Shown here: positions 31,929 to 40,399 of the stretch, one piece after another | How the letters are laid out: every line of letters starts with the position of its first letter | Position numbering within the stretch: position 1 is the first letter of the stretch | Assembly (NCBI RefSeq): GCF_014333425.1 | Contig: NZ_JACRYT010000003.1 | Span: 1 to 64,000 of the forward strand | DNA from: Zhenpiania hominis | GTDB taxonomy: Bacteria; Bacillota; Clostridia; Peptostreptococcales; Anaerovoracaceae | Direction: 5' to 3' | Length of the DNA stretch: 64,000 nt | Translations under genes and position numbers: made by a program | Notes under the pieces: generated by a model | Told to the model about the DNA's origin: nothing | Database searches by the model: none | Seen by the model: only the letters and a program-made list of their open reading frames with translations

Positions 31929-33677
31929 ATGAAGGTAATAATAGGAGAAGGAAGCTGCGGTATTGCCACCGGCGCGAAGAAAACAGCGGCGGAATTTGAA
32001 AAGCAGATTGCGGAAAAAAATCTGGATGTAGCTGTCGATATCACAGGCTGTGTCGGAACCTGTTATTTGGAACCGATCGTTGATATATATGAGGACAATG
32101 GGGAAATGACCCGGTATGTCCAAATCCAACCTGAACGTGTAGCGGAAATCGTGGAAAACCATCTGGAAAAGGGCCAGGCGGTAGAAAGCCTCGCGATTTC
32201 CAAAGAAGATCAGCAGTTTATTGAAAAGCAGCAGCGCGTTGTACTGCGCAACTGCGGATTGATTAATCCGGAAAAAATAGAGGAATATATTGCGGCGGAC
32301 GGATATAAGGCCATTGAAAAAGTGGTGACATCCATGACGCCGGAAGAAGTCATTGAGGAAATTAAAATTTCAGGCCTCAGAGGAAGAGGCGGAGCGGGAT
32401 TCCCGACTTGGTTCAAGTGGGACGCGGCGAAAAAAAGCCCTGGAAATGAGAAATACCTGGTCTGCAACGCGGACGAAGGAGATCCGGGCGCTTTCATGGA
32501 CCGTTCCGTGCTGGAGGGAGACCCTCACTCTCTGCTGGAAGGCATGATCATCGCGGGTTATGCCATGGGTGCCAACGAAGGTATTATTTATTGCCGGGCC
32601 GAGTATCCTCTGGCGATCCACAGACTGGAGATCGCGATGGATCAGGCGAGAGAAAAGGGCTTCCTGGGAAAGAACCTGTTTGGAAGCAGATTTGACTTTG
32701 ACATCCGTATCAAGGCAGGAGCCGGCGCCTTCGTGTGCGGGGAAGAAACTGCTCTGATCGCTTCCCTGGAGGGAGAACGGGGAATGCCGAGGTTAAAGCC
32801 TCCGTTCCCGGCGGCCAAAGGCTACTGGCAGAAGCCGACGGATATTAATAATGTAGAAACCCTGGCCAATGTACCGTGGATTTTATATAACGGCGGCGCG
32901 GCATTCGGCGCCATGGGTACCGAAAAATCCAAGGGAACGAAAGTATTCGCCCTGGCGGGAAAGATTAAAAAAGGCGGTCTGGTAGAGGTTCCTATGGGAC
33001 TCCCTCTGCGGGATGTTATCTATGGCATCGGCGGCGGAATTAAAAACGATAAGGAATTTAAGGCGGTTCAGATGGGTGGCCCTTCCGGCGGCTGTATTCC
33101 GGCAAGCCTTATTGATACGCCGGTTGACTATGAAAATATTACGAAGACCGGCGCGATCGTAGGCTCCGGCGGTATGATCGTCATGGACGAGACAACCTGT
33201 ATGGTAGACATGGCCAGATACTTCCTGGACTTCACCCGTAAGGAATCCTGCGGTAAGTGCAATTACTGCCGGATCGGGACCAAGCGGATGCTGGAAATAC
33301 TGGAACGGATTACAGAAGGAAAAGGCCGTGACGGTGATATTGAACTGCTGGAAGAGCTGGCGGTTAAAATTAAAGACGGCTCTCTTTGCGGACTGGGACA
33401 GACTGCGCCGAATCCGGTGCTGACGACCCTCAAATATTTTAGAAACGAATACGAAGATCATATTTACAAGAAAAAGTGTACTGCAAAATCCTGTAAGGCT
33501 CTGATTACTTATGAGATTACAGACGCCTGCAAGGGATGTACTCTCTGCTCGAAAAAATGTCCGGTCGGTGCGATCTCCGGCGAAGTCAAGGGACAGCACG
33601 TTATTGACCAGGATAAGTGCGTGAAATGCGGCAGATGTCTGGAAAGCTGCAAGTTTGACGCCATTACAGTAGAGTAA
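31929..33677 (+). CDS. NuoF/HydB-like NADH- and FMN-binding subunit with extra Fe-S clusters
   Basis: 582 residues. An N-terminal thioredoxin-like [2Fe-2S] domain (GEGSCGIATGAKK, then TGCVGTCYLEP) precedes the NuoF core: GLRGRGGAGFPTWFKW for FMN near 148, AGAGAFVCGEETAL for NAD near 260 and ESCGKCNYCRIGT with a later cysteine for a [4Fe-4S] cluster. A C-terminal ferredoxin domain follows (CKGCTLCSKKCPVGAI and CVKCGRCLESCKFDAI). The domain order is that of the HydB/BfuB subunits of electron-bifurcating enzymes, where this FMN is the bifurcation site. A complete complex I is not encoded nearby. Confidence 0.92.
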   Translation: MKVIIGEGSCGIATGAKKTAAEFEKQIAEKNLDVAVDITGCVGTCYLEPIVDIYEDNGEMTRYVQIQPERVAEIVENHLEKGQAVESLAISKEDQQFIEKQQRVVLRNCGLINPEKIEEYIAADGYKAIEKVVTSMTPEEVIEEIKISGLRGRGGAGFPTWFKWDAAKKSPGNEKYLVCNADEGDPGAFMDRSVLEGDPHSLLEGMIIAGYAMGANEGIIYCRAEYPLAIHRLEIAMDQAREKGFLGKNLFGSRFDFDIRIKAGAGAFVCGEETALIASLEGERGMPRLKPPFPAAKGYWQKPTDINNVETLANVPWILYNGGAAFGAMGTEKSKGTKVFALAGKIKKGGLVEVPMGLPLRDVIYGIGGGIKNDKEFKAVQMGGPSGGCIPASLIDTPVDYENITKTGAIVGSGGMIVMDETTCMVDMARYFLDFTRKESCGKCNYCRIGTKRMLEILERITEGKGRDGDIELLEELAVKIKDGSLCGLGQTAPNPVLTTLKYFRNEYEDHIYKKKCTAKSCKALITYEITDACKGCTLCSKKCPVGAISGEVKGQHVIDQDKCVKCGRCLESCKFDAITVE

Positions 33678-33697
33678 GAGGGGAGGAGTTTTAGGCT

Positions 33698-36600
33698 ATG
33701 AATAAATTTAGATTAAATATTGATGGAAAAGAGGTCCTGGGCCTTCCGGGTCAGACGATTTTAGAAGTCGCCAGAGAAAATGATATCTTTATCCCAACTC
33801 TCTGTTTTGACGAGCGCACGAAGATTTACGGCTCCTGCGGGCTGTGTATGTGCGAAGCGGAAGGAAACCCAAAGCTTCTGAAAGCGTGCGCTACGGAGAT
33901 AGCGCCGAATATGGTGATCCGCACGAATACAAAGAGGGTAATCGAATCCAGAAAGACGAATCTGGAATTGCTGCTTTCCAATCATGTGGGAGATTGTCGT
34001 CCTCCTTGCGTGCTGGCGTGTCCGGCTCAGACCGACTGCCAGGGATACGTGGGGCTGATCGCAAACGGCGAATACGGAGCGGCCCTGGAACTTGTTAAGG
34101 ATAAGATTCCGCTTCCGGCTTCTCTGGGAAGGGTCTGCCCGCATCCTTGTGAGGATGAGTGCCGCAGAGGCCTGATCGATGAGCCGATTTCCATTCAGAT
34201 GCTCAAACGCTTTGCCGCGGATCAGGATCTGATGGAGGATGAGGTGTTCCTGCCGGAATGTGAACCGGACACCGGAAAGAACGTGGCGGTTATCGGCGGC
34301 GGCCCAATGGGACTTTCCGCGGCTTATTTCTTAAGACAGATGGGTCATGGAGTTACGATTTTCGAGGCCATGCCGAAAGCGGGGGGCATGCTCCGCTACG
34401 GGATTCCGGAGTACCGTCTGCCAAAAGAGGTTCTGGATATGGAAATCGCCACCATTGAAAAAATGGGCGTAGAGATTATCGCCAATACAAAAGTCGGCGT
34501 GGATATCCCGTTTGATACTATTCGCGGTGATTTTGACGCAGTACTTCTGGGAATCGGAGCATGGGTGTCCACCGGCGTGGGCTGCAAGGGCGAAGATTCC
34601 GAAGGCGTAATCGGAGGAATTGACTTCCTGAGAAAAGTAGTAAGAAATGAAGAAATTGAGCTTGGCGAAAAGGTTGCTATCGTCGGCGGCGGAAACACGG
34701 CTATGGACGCCTGCCGCACCGCGGTAAGACTGGGAGCCAAAGAAGTCTATAATATTTACCGACGTACCAAGGATGAGATGCCTGCGGATATGCTGGAAAT
34801 CGAAGAGGCGGAGGAAGAAGGCGTAATCTTCAAAAATCTGACGAACCCGCTGGAAGTGATTGCCGATGAAAACGGCCATGTAAAACAGGTTGTGCTGCAG
34901 ATCATGGAGCTGGGCGAGCCGGACGCTTCCGGAAGAAGAAGACCGATTCCGGTAGAAGGAAAGACAGAAACCATAGACATCGACACTATGATCCTCGCTA
35001 TCGGCCAGGCGGTAGACGCCAGCATGTTTGACGTGGATAAAACAAGAAAGAACGCTATTGCTTATGATCCGGATACGTTTATGACCAGTATGCCGGGCGT
35101 GTTCGCGGGCGGTGACTGCGGAAATGATAAAATTTCCATCGCCGTGGAAGCCATCGCGGACGCGAAGAAAGCTTCCGGCGTAATCGACGCTTATCTCAAC
35201 GGGGAAGCTGTTAAGTACGAAAAACCGTATGTGGTAACCAGAGATGATATTACGGAAAAAACCTTCGAGGATAGAGAACGCCAGTGCCGTCCGAAGTATG
35301 ACATTCTTTCTCCGGAAGAGAGAAAAGACAACTTTACAGAGGTCGTAATCACAGGATTTAACGAGGAGCAGGCGGAAGAAGAGGCAAACCGCTGTCTGGA
35401 ATGCGGATGCCACGATTATTTTGAGTGTAAACTGATCGACCTTGCCAACCAGTACGATGTAAAACCGGATCGTCTGGCAGGGGATAAAAATACCATCGAA
35501 TTTGAAGACGATCACCCGTTCATCGTCCGTGATCCGAATAAATGTATTCTTTGCGGGCTGTGTGTAAGAGTCTGCGATGAAGTGATGGGTATCGGCGCGC
35601 TGGGCCTTGTAAACAGAGGATTTGATACGGTTGTGAAACCATCTCTTGAAAAGCCGCTGGTAGAGTCCGGATGCGTGTCCTGCGGACAGTGCGTCAGCGT
35701 CTGCCCGACCGGCGCTCTGCAGGAGAGAACTACGATGGTCAAAGAAGTTCCGTTGGAAAACGACGTGACGGAAACCACCTGTTCCTATTGTTCGGTAGGC
35801 TGCAGCCTGCTGCTGGAAAGCTACGGCGACATGCTGATTAAAGCCAATCCGGATAAGGAAGGCCCGGTTAATAAAGGGCTTGCCTGCGGAAAAGGAAAGT
35901 GGGGCTTCGACTGTGCCCTGCTGGAAGATAAACTGGTAGACCCGCTGATTAAAGACGCGGACGGATTCCGCGAGACGGACTATCACGAAGCCTTTGTGCT
36001 GATCGCGAAGAAATGCCAGTCCATCGCGGCAAAATACGGAAAAGACGCGGTAGCGGTGGCGATTTCCGATCGCTATACCAATGAAGAAGCTTACGCCATG
36101 AAGAAGATGGCGAATGTTATGGGCGCGAAGACCCTTTGCTTTAACAACCGGGCCAGCGGCCTTGCGCCAGTACTGGGATTTGACGCTTCTCCGAATACCA
36201 TTGACGAGCTGCTTTCTACGGATGTGATTTTAGCGGCCGGATTTGACACGGTTTCCAATCCGGTGATGCAGCTCAAGCTGAGACAGGCGGCCGCAAACGG
36301 CGCCAAGGTAATCCTGGTAAATCCGGAAGGCTACGAACAGCATTTTGAATTCGCGGAAAGAGTGATTTACACGAAAAATGAACTGACCTTCTTCCGCGGT
36401 GTTGCCAAAGCGCTTTTGGAGGCAGGAAAGACTTCGGATGTCGCAGGATTTGAAGCCTTTAAGGAAAGTCTTGCGGACGCCTCGACCTGTGATGACTGCA
36501 GAGGCGTGGCGGAACTTTACGGAAACGCGAAGAAAGCGATGATCGTGTTCACGCAGAACTTTGTTACGACAGAGGCGGCTTCTCTCCTTGCGGATATTGC

Positions 36601-37198
36601 CCTTCTGTCCGGACATATTGGTTCCCCGCGTGACGGTATCGTTCAGGTGAAGGCCAAGAACAATTCTCAGGGTATTGTGGATCTGGGAATTCACGCGGGC
36701 GCGGAAGCGCTGGAAGGAGTCAAGGCTCTGCTGATTTTCGGTGAGGAACCGAACGTGGATCTTTCCGGTCTTGAGTTCCTGATGGTTTCCGATACGCATA
36801 TGACGCAGACGGCAGCGAAAGCGGATGTAGTTCTTCCTGCTACCGGCTTTTCCAATACAGACGGTACTTATACGAATACCGAGCGGAGACTGCAGCCGGT
36901 ACAGCGCGCGATTGTCGAGGAAGTGGATTTCAATAACTGGGAAATCGCCGCGGAAATCGCTCATGTTTATGAGGTGGACTTTGGCTGGGAAGATGAAATT
37001 GATATTTCCGAGGAAATGGATGATCTTCTGCCGAGATACAAGTACGCGGAAGTCGGCGAAGTGCTGGGAGGCGTTTTAGCGCCAACAGAAGACGCGGCCT
37101 TTGTTGTAGCATGCGACAGCAAATTCGTAGATCCGCTGCCTTGCACGGACAGCCTGATGAACGTTATCGCGGAACGGATTCCGAAGATGGCAGAATAA
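33698..37198 (+). CDS. Large fusion subunit: [2Fe-2S], GltD/NfnB-type flavoprotein, ferredoxin and NuoG-like domains (Stn-type transhydrogenase)
   Basis: 1166 residues. Order: plant-type [2Fe-2S] (YGSCGLCMC near 48), GltD/NfnB-like part with an Fe-S entry (CPAQTDCQGYVGL; CPHPCEDECRRG) and two nucleotide folds (VAVIGGGPMGLSAAYF near 195; VAIVGGGNTAMDACR near 326), ferredoxin (CILCGLCVRVCDE; CVSCGQCVSVCPTGAL near 610-680), then a NuoG/formate-dehydrogenase-like domain (CSYCSVGC near 700 and PVNKGLACGKG). The last domain lacks the cofactor histidine after its aligned cysteine (CFNNRASGL against U/C-H-x-P in formate dehydrogenase) and the C-terminal dinucleotide-binding part, so it is probably structural. 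NuoE + NuoF + this fusion matches the Sporomusa-type Nfn (Stn), which couples NADPH, NAD and ferredoxin. Calling it Stn is inference. Confidence 0.85.
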   Translation: MNKFRLNIDGKEVLGLPGQTILEVARENDIFIPTLCFDERTKIYGSCGLCMCEAEGNPKLLKACATEIAPNMVIRTNTKRVIESRKTNLELLLSNHVGDCRPPCVLACPAQTDCQGYVGLIANGEYGAALELVKDKIPLPASLGRVCPHPCEDECRRGLIDEPISIQMLKRFAADQDLMEDEVFLPECEPDTGKNVAVIGGGPMGLSAAYFLRQMGHGVTIFEAMPKAGGMLRYGIPEYRLPKEVLDMEIATIEKMGVEIIANTKVGVDIPFDTIRGDFDAVLLGIGAWVSTGVGCKGEDSEGVIGGIDFLRKVVRNEEIELGEKVAIVGGGNTAMDACRTAVRLGAKEVYNIYRRTKDEMPADMLEIEEAEEEGVIFKNLTNPLEVIADENGHVKQVVLQIMELGEPDASGRRRPIPVEGKTETIDIDTMILAIGQAVDASMFDVDKTRKNAIAYDPDTFMTSMPGVFAGGDCGNDKISIAVEAIADAKKASGVIDAYLNGEAVKYEKPYVVTRDDITEKTFEDRERQCRPKYDILSPEERKDNFTEVVITGFNEEQAEEEANRCLECGCHDYFECKLIDLANQYDVKPDRLAGDKNTIEFEDDHPFIVRDPNKCILCGLCVRVCDEVMGIGALGLVNRGFDTVVKPSLEKPLVESGCVSCGQCVSVCPTGALQERTTMVKEVPLENDVTETTCSYCSVGCSLLLESYGDMLIKANPDKEGPVNKGLACGKGKWGFDCALLEDKLVDPLIKDADGFRETDYHEAFVLIAKKCQSIAAKYGKDAVAVAISDRYTNEEAYAMKKMANVMGAKTLCFNNRASGLAPVLGFDASPNTIDELLSTDVILAAGFDTVSNPVMQLKLRQAAANGAKVILVNPEGYEQHFEFAERVIYTKNELTFFRGVAKALLEAGKTSDVAGFEAFKESLADASTCDDCRGVAELYGNAKKAMIVFTQNFVTTEAASLLADIALLSGHIGSPRDGIVQVKAKNNSQGIVDLGIHAGAEALEGVKALLIFGEEPNVDLSGLEFLMVSDTHMTQTAAKADVVLPATGFSNTDGTYTNTERRLQPVQRAIVEEVDFNNWEIAAEIAHVYEVDFGWEDEIDISEEMDDLLPRYKYAEVGEVLGGVLAPTEDAAFVVACDSKFVDPLPCTDSLMNVIAERIPKMAE

Positions 37199-37223
37199 AG
37201 ATTTTGCGGTAATCCGGCAGTTG

Positions 37224-37252
37224 AAAGCCGCCCCGGTTGGGGCGGCTTTTGT
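37224..37252 (+). terminator. Rho-independent terminator of the Stn-like operon
   Basis: AAAGCCGCCCC at 37224-37234 and GGGGCGGCTTT at 37239-37249 pair perfectly around GGTT and are followed by T. Confidence 0.9.
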
Positions 37253-37283
37253 AGTGGGGCGGCGGCCGGGGCGTGGAGCGGCC

Positions 37284-37470
37284 TGGTGCACACGGCGGTG
37301 TGTTTTTGGCGAATTGCGTATACAGACGGTGCCCACAGGGAGAAGAAATTTTGAAATTGCGTATAAAATCAGTGGAAAAAGGTTCGAAAAGCGGGGGATC
37401 TGGCGAGAAAATCCGTGGAAATGGGAGATTTTTATACGCAATTTGAAGAAAATCATCAACGGTGTGCACC
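37284..37470. repeat. Palindromic ~187-bp element, copy 1
   Basis: Bounded by GGTGCACAC (37284-37292) and its reverse complement GTGTGCACC (37462-37470). Inside, AAATTGCGTATAAAA (37354-37368) is mirrored by TTTTTATACGCAATTT (37429-37444) around a ~60-base G/A-rich centre, and a further direct AATTGCGTATA lies near 37311. A second copy starts exactly 300 bases later with about nine of ten bases identical. Frames on both strands stay open but have no convincing start. It resembles a MITE or other non-autonomous palindromic repeat, or a structured RNA; no target-site duplication could be confirmed. Confidence 0.75.
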
Positions 37471-37583
37471 GGCGTTTAACTTCTTTGTGCAGCAGGAATT
37501 TTTTTACAAATATGTTTACATATTATTACATATAGTGTAAAATAAGGATGATAAACTCGCGGTGTCGGGGTGAGCAGAGCTGG

Positions 37584-37769
37584 GGTGCACACGGCGGTGT
37601 ATTTTTGACGAATTGCGTATACAAACGGTGCCCACGGGGAGAAGAAATTTAGAAATTGCGTATAAAACCAGAGGAAAAAGACCTAAAAAACGGGGAATCT
37701 GGCGAGAAAATCTGCGGAAATGGGAGCTTTTTATACGCAATTTGAAGAAAAGCATTAACGGTGTGCACC
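37584..37769. repeat. Palindromic ~187-bp element, copy 2
   Basis: It has the same terminal arms (GGTGCACAC at 37584-37592, GTGTGCACC at 37761-37769) and inner inverted pair as copy 1, in the same orientation. It differs by roughly twenty scattered substitutions and one base in length. The ~110 bases between copies are AT-rich and carry no gene. The nuclease-like gene begins 60 bases after this copy. Confidence 0.75.
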
Positions 37770-37828
37770 ACCAGCTTCAGACAGGGTATGGGATTTGAGA
37801 AAGATAAAATGAGGACAGGAGGAGCATC

Positions 37829-38629
37829 ATGTATGATATAGTATCGCAGGTAAAGGCAGATTGCGATTTTCAGAGAAAGCTGCTGGGCAGATACCAGCGC
37901 GAATGCGAGGAACTGCCGAAAGGTGTGCTTTGCGTGAAAGAAAAGAAGGGGAAGCATTACTTTTACAAGCAGACCTTTCATGACGGAGCGCGGTGCCAGA
38001 TGTATATTCCAAAGAAGAACGAGGAATATGTGCAAGCCTTGAAAATCAGACGGTTTCTGGAAGAGAGCATGAAGATCTTCCAGAAAAATATTCAGGCAGA
38101 AGAGAAGTTCCTGCGGCGGTATCAGAGCTACGATCCAAATCTGATTCAGGCAAGCCTGCCCGGAGCGTACCGGCCTCTGCCGAACCGCTGCTTCTGGGAG
38201 GCAGGGAATCAAAACCAGATACAGTGGCTTAAAAATACGCGGCGCGACAAGCAGCGAAACCCGGAGAAAAAGATTCATATCACACCGGGAGGATTACGTG
38301 TCCAGTCAAAAGGTGAATTGATTATCGCGGCTTCCCTGGAGGCAAACGGAATTCCGTTTCGCTATGACCAGGAGCTGAGACTGGGGGGACACGTCATTCA
38401 TCCGGATTTTGAACTGCTGGACCCTTATCGGAATATCCCGGTTTACTGGGAACACTTCGGGATGCTGGAGGATGAGGACTACTTTGAATCAGCTGTCTGG
38501 AAGCTGAAGCTGTATCAGAAAAACGGTATTTTTCTTTTTGACAGGCTGCTGGTTACAGCAAACGCGCCGGATGGATCCTTTAATGGAAAGATGGTCGATC
38601 GGATTATAAAAGTATTCCTTTGCGGCTGA
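37829..38629 (+). CDS. PD-(D/E)XK nuclease-like protein of unknown role
   Basis: 266 residues. The first ~120 are helical and charged, with a Tyr/Lys-rich start and KIRRFLEESMKIFQKNIQAE. The C-terminal half looks like a restriction-endonuclease fold: SKGELIIAASLEANGIPFRY (helix with Glu), a strand with HPDFELL (the PD aspartate) and PVYWEHFGML, where the usual E-x-K is E-x-H. Similar proteins occur in Lachnospiraceae-type genomes without a known function. An ACAGGAGG site precedes the ATG. It stands alone between the two palindromic elements and a sigma-54 regulator. Fold assignment is by motif only and no activity is known to me. Confidence 0.65.
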   Translation: MYDIVSQVKADCDFQRKLLGRYQRECEELPKGVLCVKEKKGKHYFYKQTFHDGARCQMYIPKKNEEYVQALKIRRFLEESMKIFQKNIQAEEKFLRRYQSYDPNLIQASLPGAYRPLPNRCFWEAGNQNQIQWLKNTRRDKQRNPEKKIHITPGGLRVQSKGELIIAASLEANGIPFRYDQELRLGGHVIHPDFELLDPYRNIPVYWEHFGMLEDEDYFESAVWKLKLYQKNGIFLFDRLLVTANAPDGSFNGKMVDRIIKVFLCG

Positions 38630-38668
38630 ACGGGCTTTCGGCAGAAAAAGAGCAAATCCAACTGCGTC

Positions 38669-38698
38669 TTGCAAAATGCGGGTGCTGCCTTGTATAAT
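38669..38698 (+). promoter_or_regulatory. Sigma-A promoter of the second sigma-54 activator
   Basis: TTGCAA at 38669-38674 and TATAAT at 38693-38698, spacer 18 bases, about 50 bases before the start codon. Confidence 0.6.
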
Positions 38699-38748
38699 AA
38701 AAGAGGAGCAGAAATCTTAAAACAGAGCCGGAAAATCAGAAGAACGCA

Positions 38749-40170
38749 ATGGAAGATGGAAGCGGAAAGGGTTTTATGTTTGGAAATTGTCTGGAACAAC
38801 TGAGTAACATATACGACAGTGTGGATTCGATTATGATTACAAACCGGGAAGGGATTATCGAATACACGGCTGTGATTGACGCGGGAAAGTGTTCGATTGG
38901 AAATGAAGGATATACCGGAAGGCACCTTTTGGAGGTATATCCGGATTTGACGGAAGCGGAAAGCACGATGTTCCGCGTGATGAAAACCGGGCAGCCGATT
39001 GTAGACGAAATACAAACCGTGACAGACTGGAATGGAATGACCATGACGATTTCCTGCAGCACATATCCTATTGAACTGGGAAACAAGATCATCGGCGCGG
39101 TGGAAGGGGTCATCCTTTTAGATCCCGAAGGAAGTCCCCGCAGCAAGGATATCCAAAAGCGGCAAAACGCGAAACTGCAGGAAGACCGGCTTTACTGCCT
39201 GGATGATCTGATTACCGAAGATCCTTATATGAAAAAGGTGAAGCAGCAGATCCGACGGGCGGCGGAAGGCGGCTCTCCGGTGATGCTCATCGGGGATACC
39301 GGGACCGGAAAGGAACTGGCGGCTCAGTCTATTCACAGCCACAGCCGGAGGGCGGACGGTCCCTTTGTTTCGCAGAACTGTTCGGCGATTCCCATGGGCC
39401 TTTTGGAAAGCACACTGTTTGGAACCGCGCGGGGCAGCTATACGGGAGCGGAGGACAGAAGGGGGCTCTTTGAACTGGCCGACCGGGGCACTTTGTTTCT
39501 GGACGAGCTGAACTCTATGGAGATTAGCCTGCAGGGAAAACTCCTGAAAGCTGTGGAGGAACAGAAAATTCGCAGGATCGGAGAAGAGCGGGAACGGAAG
39601 ATCGATGTCCGCATCGTTTCCGCGGTCAACCGCGATACCAGAGATATTCTGAGCGCGGGAGAGTTGAGAAGAGACTTGTATTATCGGCTGGGCGTCGTCG
39701 AAATACGACTGCCGCAGCTGCAGGAGCGAAAACAGGATATTCCGGTTTTGATCCGGCATTATATTGAAATTTACAACCGGCAGAGAGGTATGCACATCCG
39801 CGGATACAGCGAACTGGCGCAGAAAATGCTGCTAAACTATTCATGGCCGGGGAATATCCGGGAGTTGCGAAATGTGGTTGAATACGGATTCAACATGGCG
39901 CAGGGGGAGGAACTGACCATGAGGGAACTTCCGGACACCCTGCTGTATGAGAAGAAACAGGTCAGCGAAGCGGTGAAACCGGAGCTTTCCGCAAGTATCC
40001 CGGAACCGGACGGAGAACATTCTCTGACGGAAATGGTGGAAAGCTTTGAAAAAGAACTGATCCGGCAGGCGTGCAAAACTGCGCCCAGCATGACGGCCGC
40101 AGCGGAAAAACTGCGGATCAGCAGGCAGGCTCTGAGCTACAAACTGAGCAAATACGGATTAAAGAAATAG
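38749..40170 (+). CDS. Sigma-54-dependent transcriptional activator (PAS - AAA+ - Fis HTH)
   Basis: 473 residues. A PAS domain (~15-115, ITNREGIIEYTAVIDAG) is followed by AAA+ with Walker A GDTGTGKE at ~183, the sigma-54 loop as GSYTGA at ~229, TLFLDEL as Walker B and R-fingers. A Fis-type helix-turn-helix ends the protein (MTAAAEKLRISRQALSYKLS). An in-frame ATG at 38776 is preceded by GGAAAGGG and may be the true start, since little ribosome site is seen before 38749. It faces a -24/-12 promoter at 40317 with a long palindrome between, so it most likely activates the dimethylargininase-like gene and its neighbours in response to a ligand of the PAS domain. Confidence 0.92.
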   Translation: MEDGSGKGFMFGNCLEQLSNIYDSVDSIMITNREGIIEYTAVIDAGKCSIGNEGYTGRHLLEVYPDLTEAESTMFRVMKTGQPIVDEIQTVTDWNGMTMTISCSTYPIELGNKIIGAVEGVILLDPEGSPRSKDIQKRQNAKLQEDRLYCLDDLITEDPYMKKVKQQIRRAAEGGSPVMLIGDTGTGKELAAQSIHSHSRRADGPFVSQNCSAIPMGLLESTLFGTARGSYTGAEDRRGLFELADRGTLFLDELNSMEISLQGKLLKAVEEQKIRRIGEERERKIDVRIVSAVNRDTRDILSAGELRRDLYYRLGVVEIRLPQLQERKQDIPVLIRHYIEIYNRQRGMHIRGYSELAQKMLLNYSWPGNIRELRNVVEYGFNMAQGEELTMRELPDTLLYEKKQVSEAVKPELSASIPEPDGEHSLTEMVESFEKELIRQACKTAPSMTAAAEKLRISRQALSYKLSKYGLKK

Positions 40171-40173
40171 GGC

Positions 40174-40208
40174 GAAAGAAATTTTGCGCAAGATGCAAAA
40201 TTTCTTTC
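40174..40208 (+). promoter_or_regulatory. Long perfect palindrome between the activator and the -24/-12 promoter
   Basis: GAAAGAAATTTTGC at 40174-40187 and GCAAAATTTCTTTC at 40195-40208 pair perfectly around 7 bases. A further AAATTTTGCG occurs at 40230-40239. It begins 3 bases after the activator stop, so it could act as terminator. The lack of a T-run after the stem and its place ~110-145 bases upstream of the promoter fit an activator-binding enhancer equally well, as in the first sigma-54 module. Confidence 0.55.
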
Positions 40209-40316
40209 GATTTCGAGGTCGAGAAAAAAATTTTGCGTATTATACAGAAAGTGAATAAGATTCTGAAAACATCTGATTGCAAGGGAAACCAGCTGGAAAA
40301 CGAGGGAAAAGCACGT

Positions 40317-40332
40317 TGGCATGAATTTTGCT
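40317..40332 (+). promoter_or_regulatory. Sigma-54 (-24/-12) promoter of the dimethylargininase-like operon
   Basis: TGGCATGAATTTTGCT matches TGGCAC-N5-TTGCA/T with GG at 40318-40319 and GC at 40330-40331 exactly 10 bases apart, 68 bases before the ATG. Confidence 0.88.
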
Positions 40333-40399
40333 TACTATAATTATTACACTATGAAACAGAACGGCTGCCGGAAGGCGGCAGGAATCAGGAGGAAAACTT

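Noticed and set aside
34331..35986. Long open frame (about 550 codons) antisense to the GltD/NuoG fusion gene
   Set aside because: A mirror of a high-bias coding strand; no ribosome site, no family resemblance, and the plus-strand protein is unequivocal.
33698..37198. Calling the large fusion a formate dehydrogenase
   Set aside because: The molybdopterin-type domain is truncated, lacks the dinucleotide-binding C-terminus and the His next to the Sec/Cys position, and carries an extra GltD part; a NuoG-like structural role fits better.
37076..37755. Paired ~60-80 residue frames on both strands of the palindromic elements
   Set aside because: Frames are open on both strands in both copies, without good starts, and substitutions between copies change many residues; treated as a repeat, not as genes.
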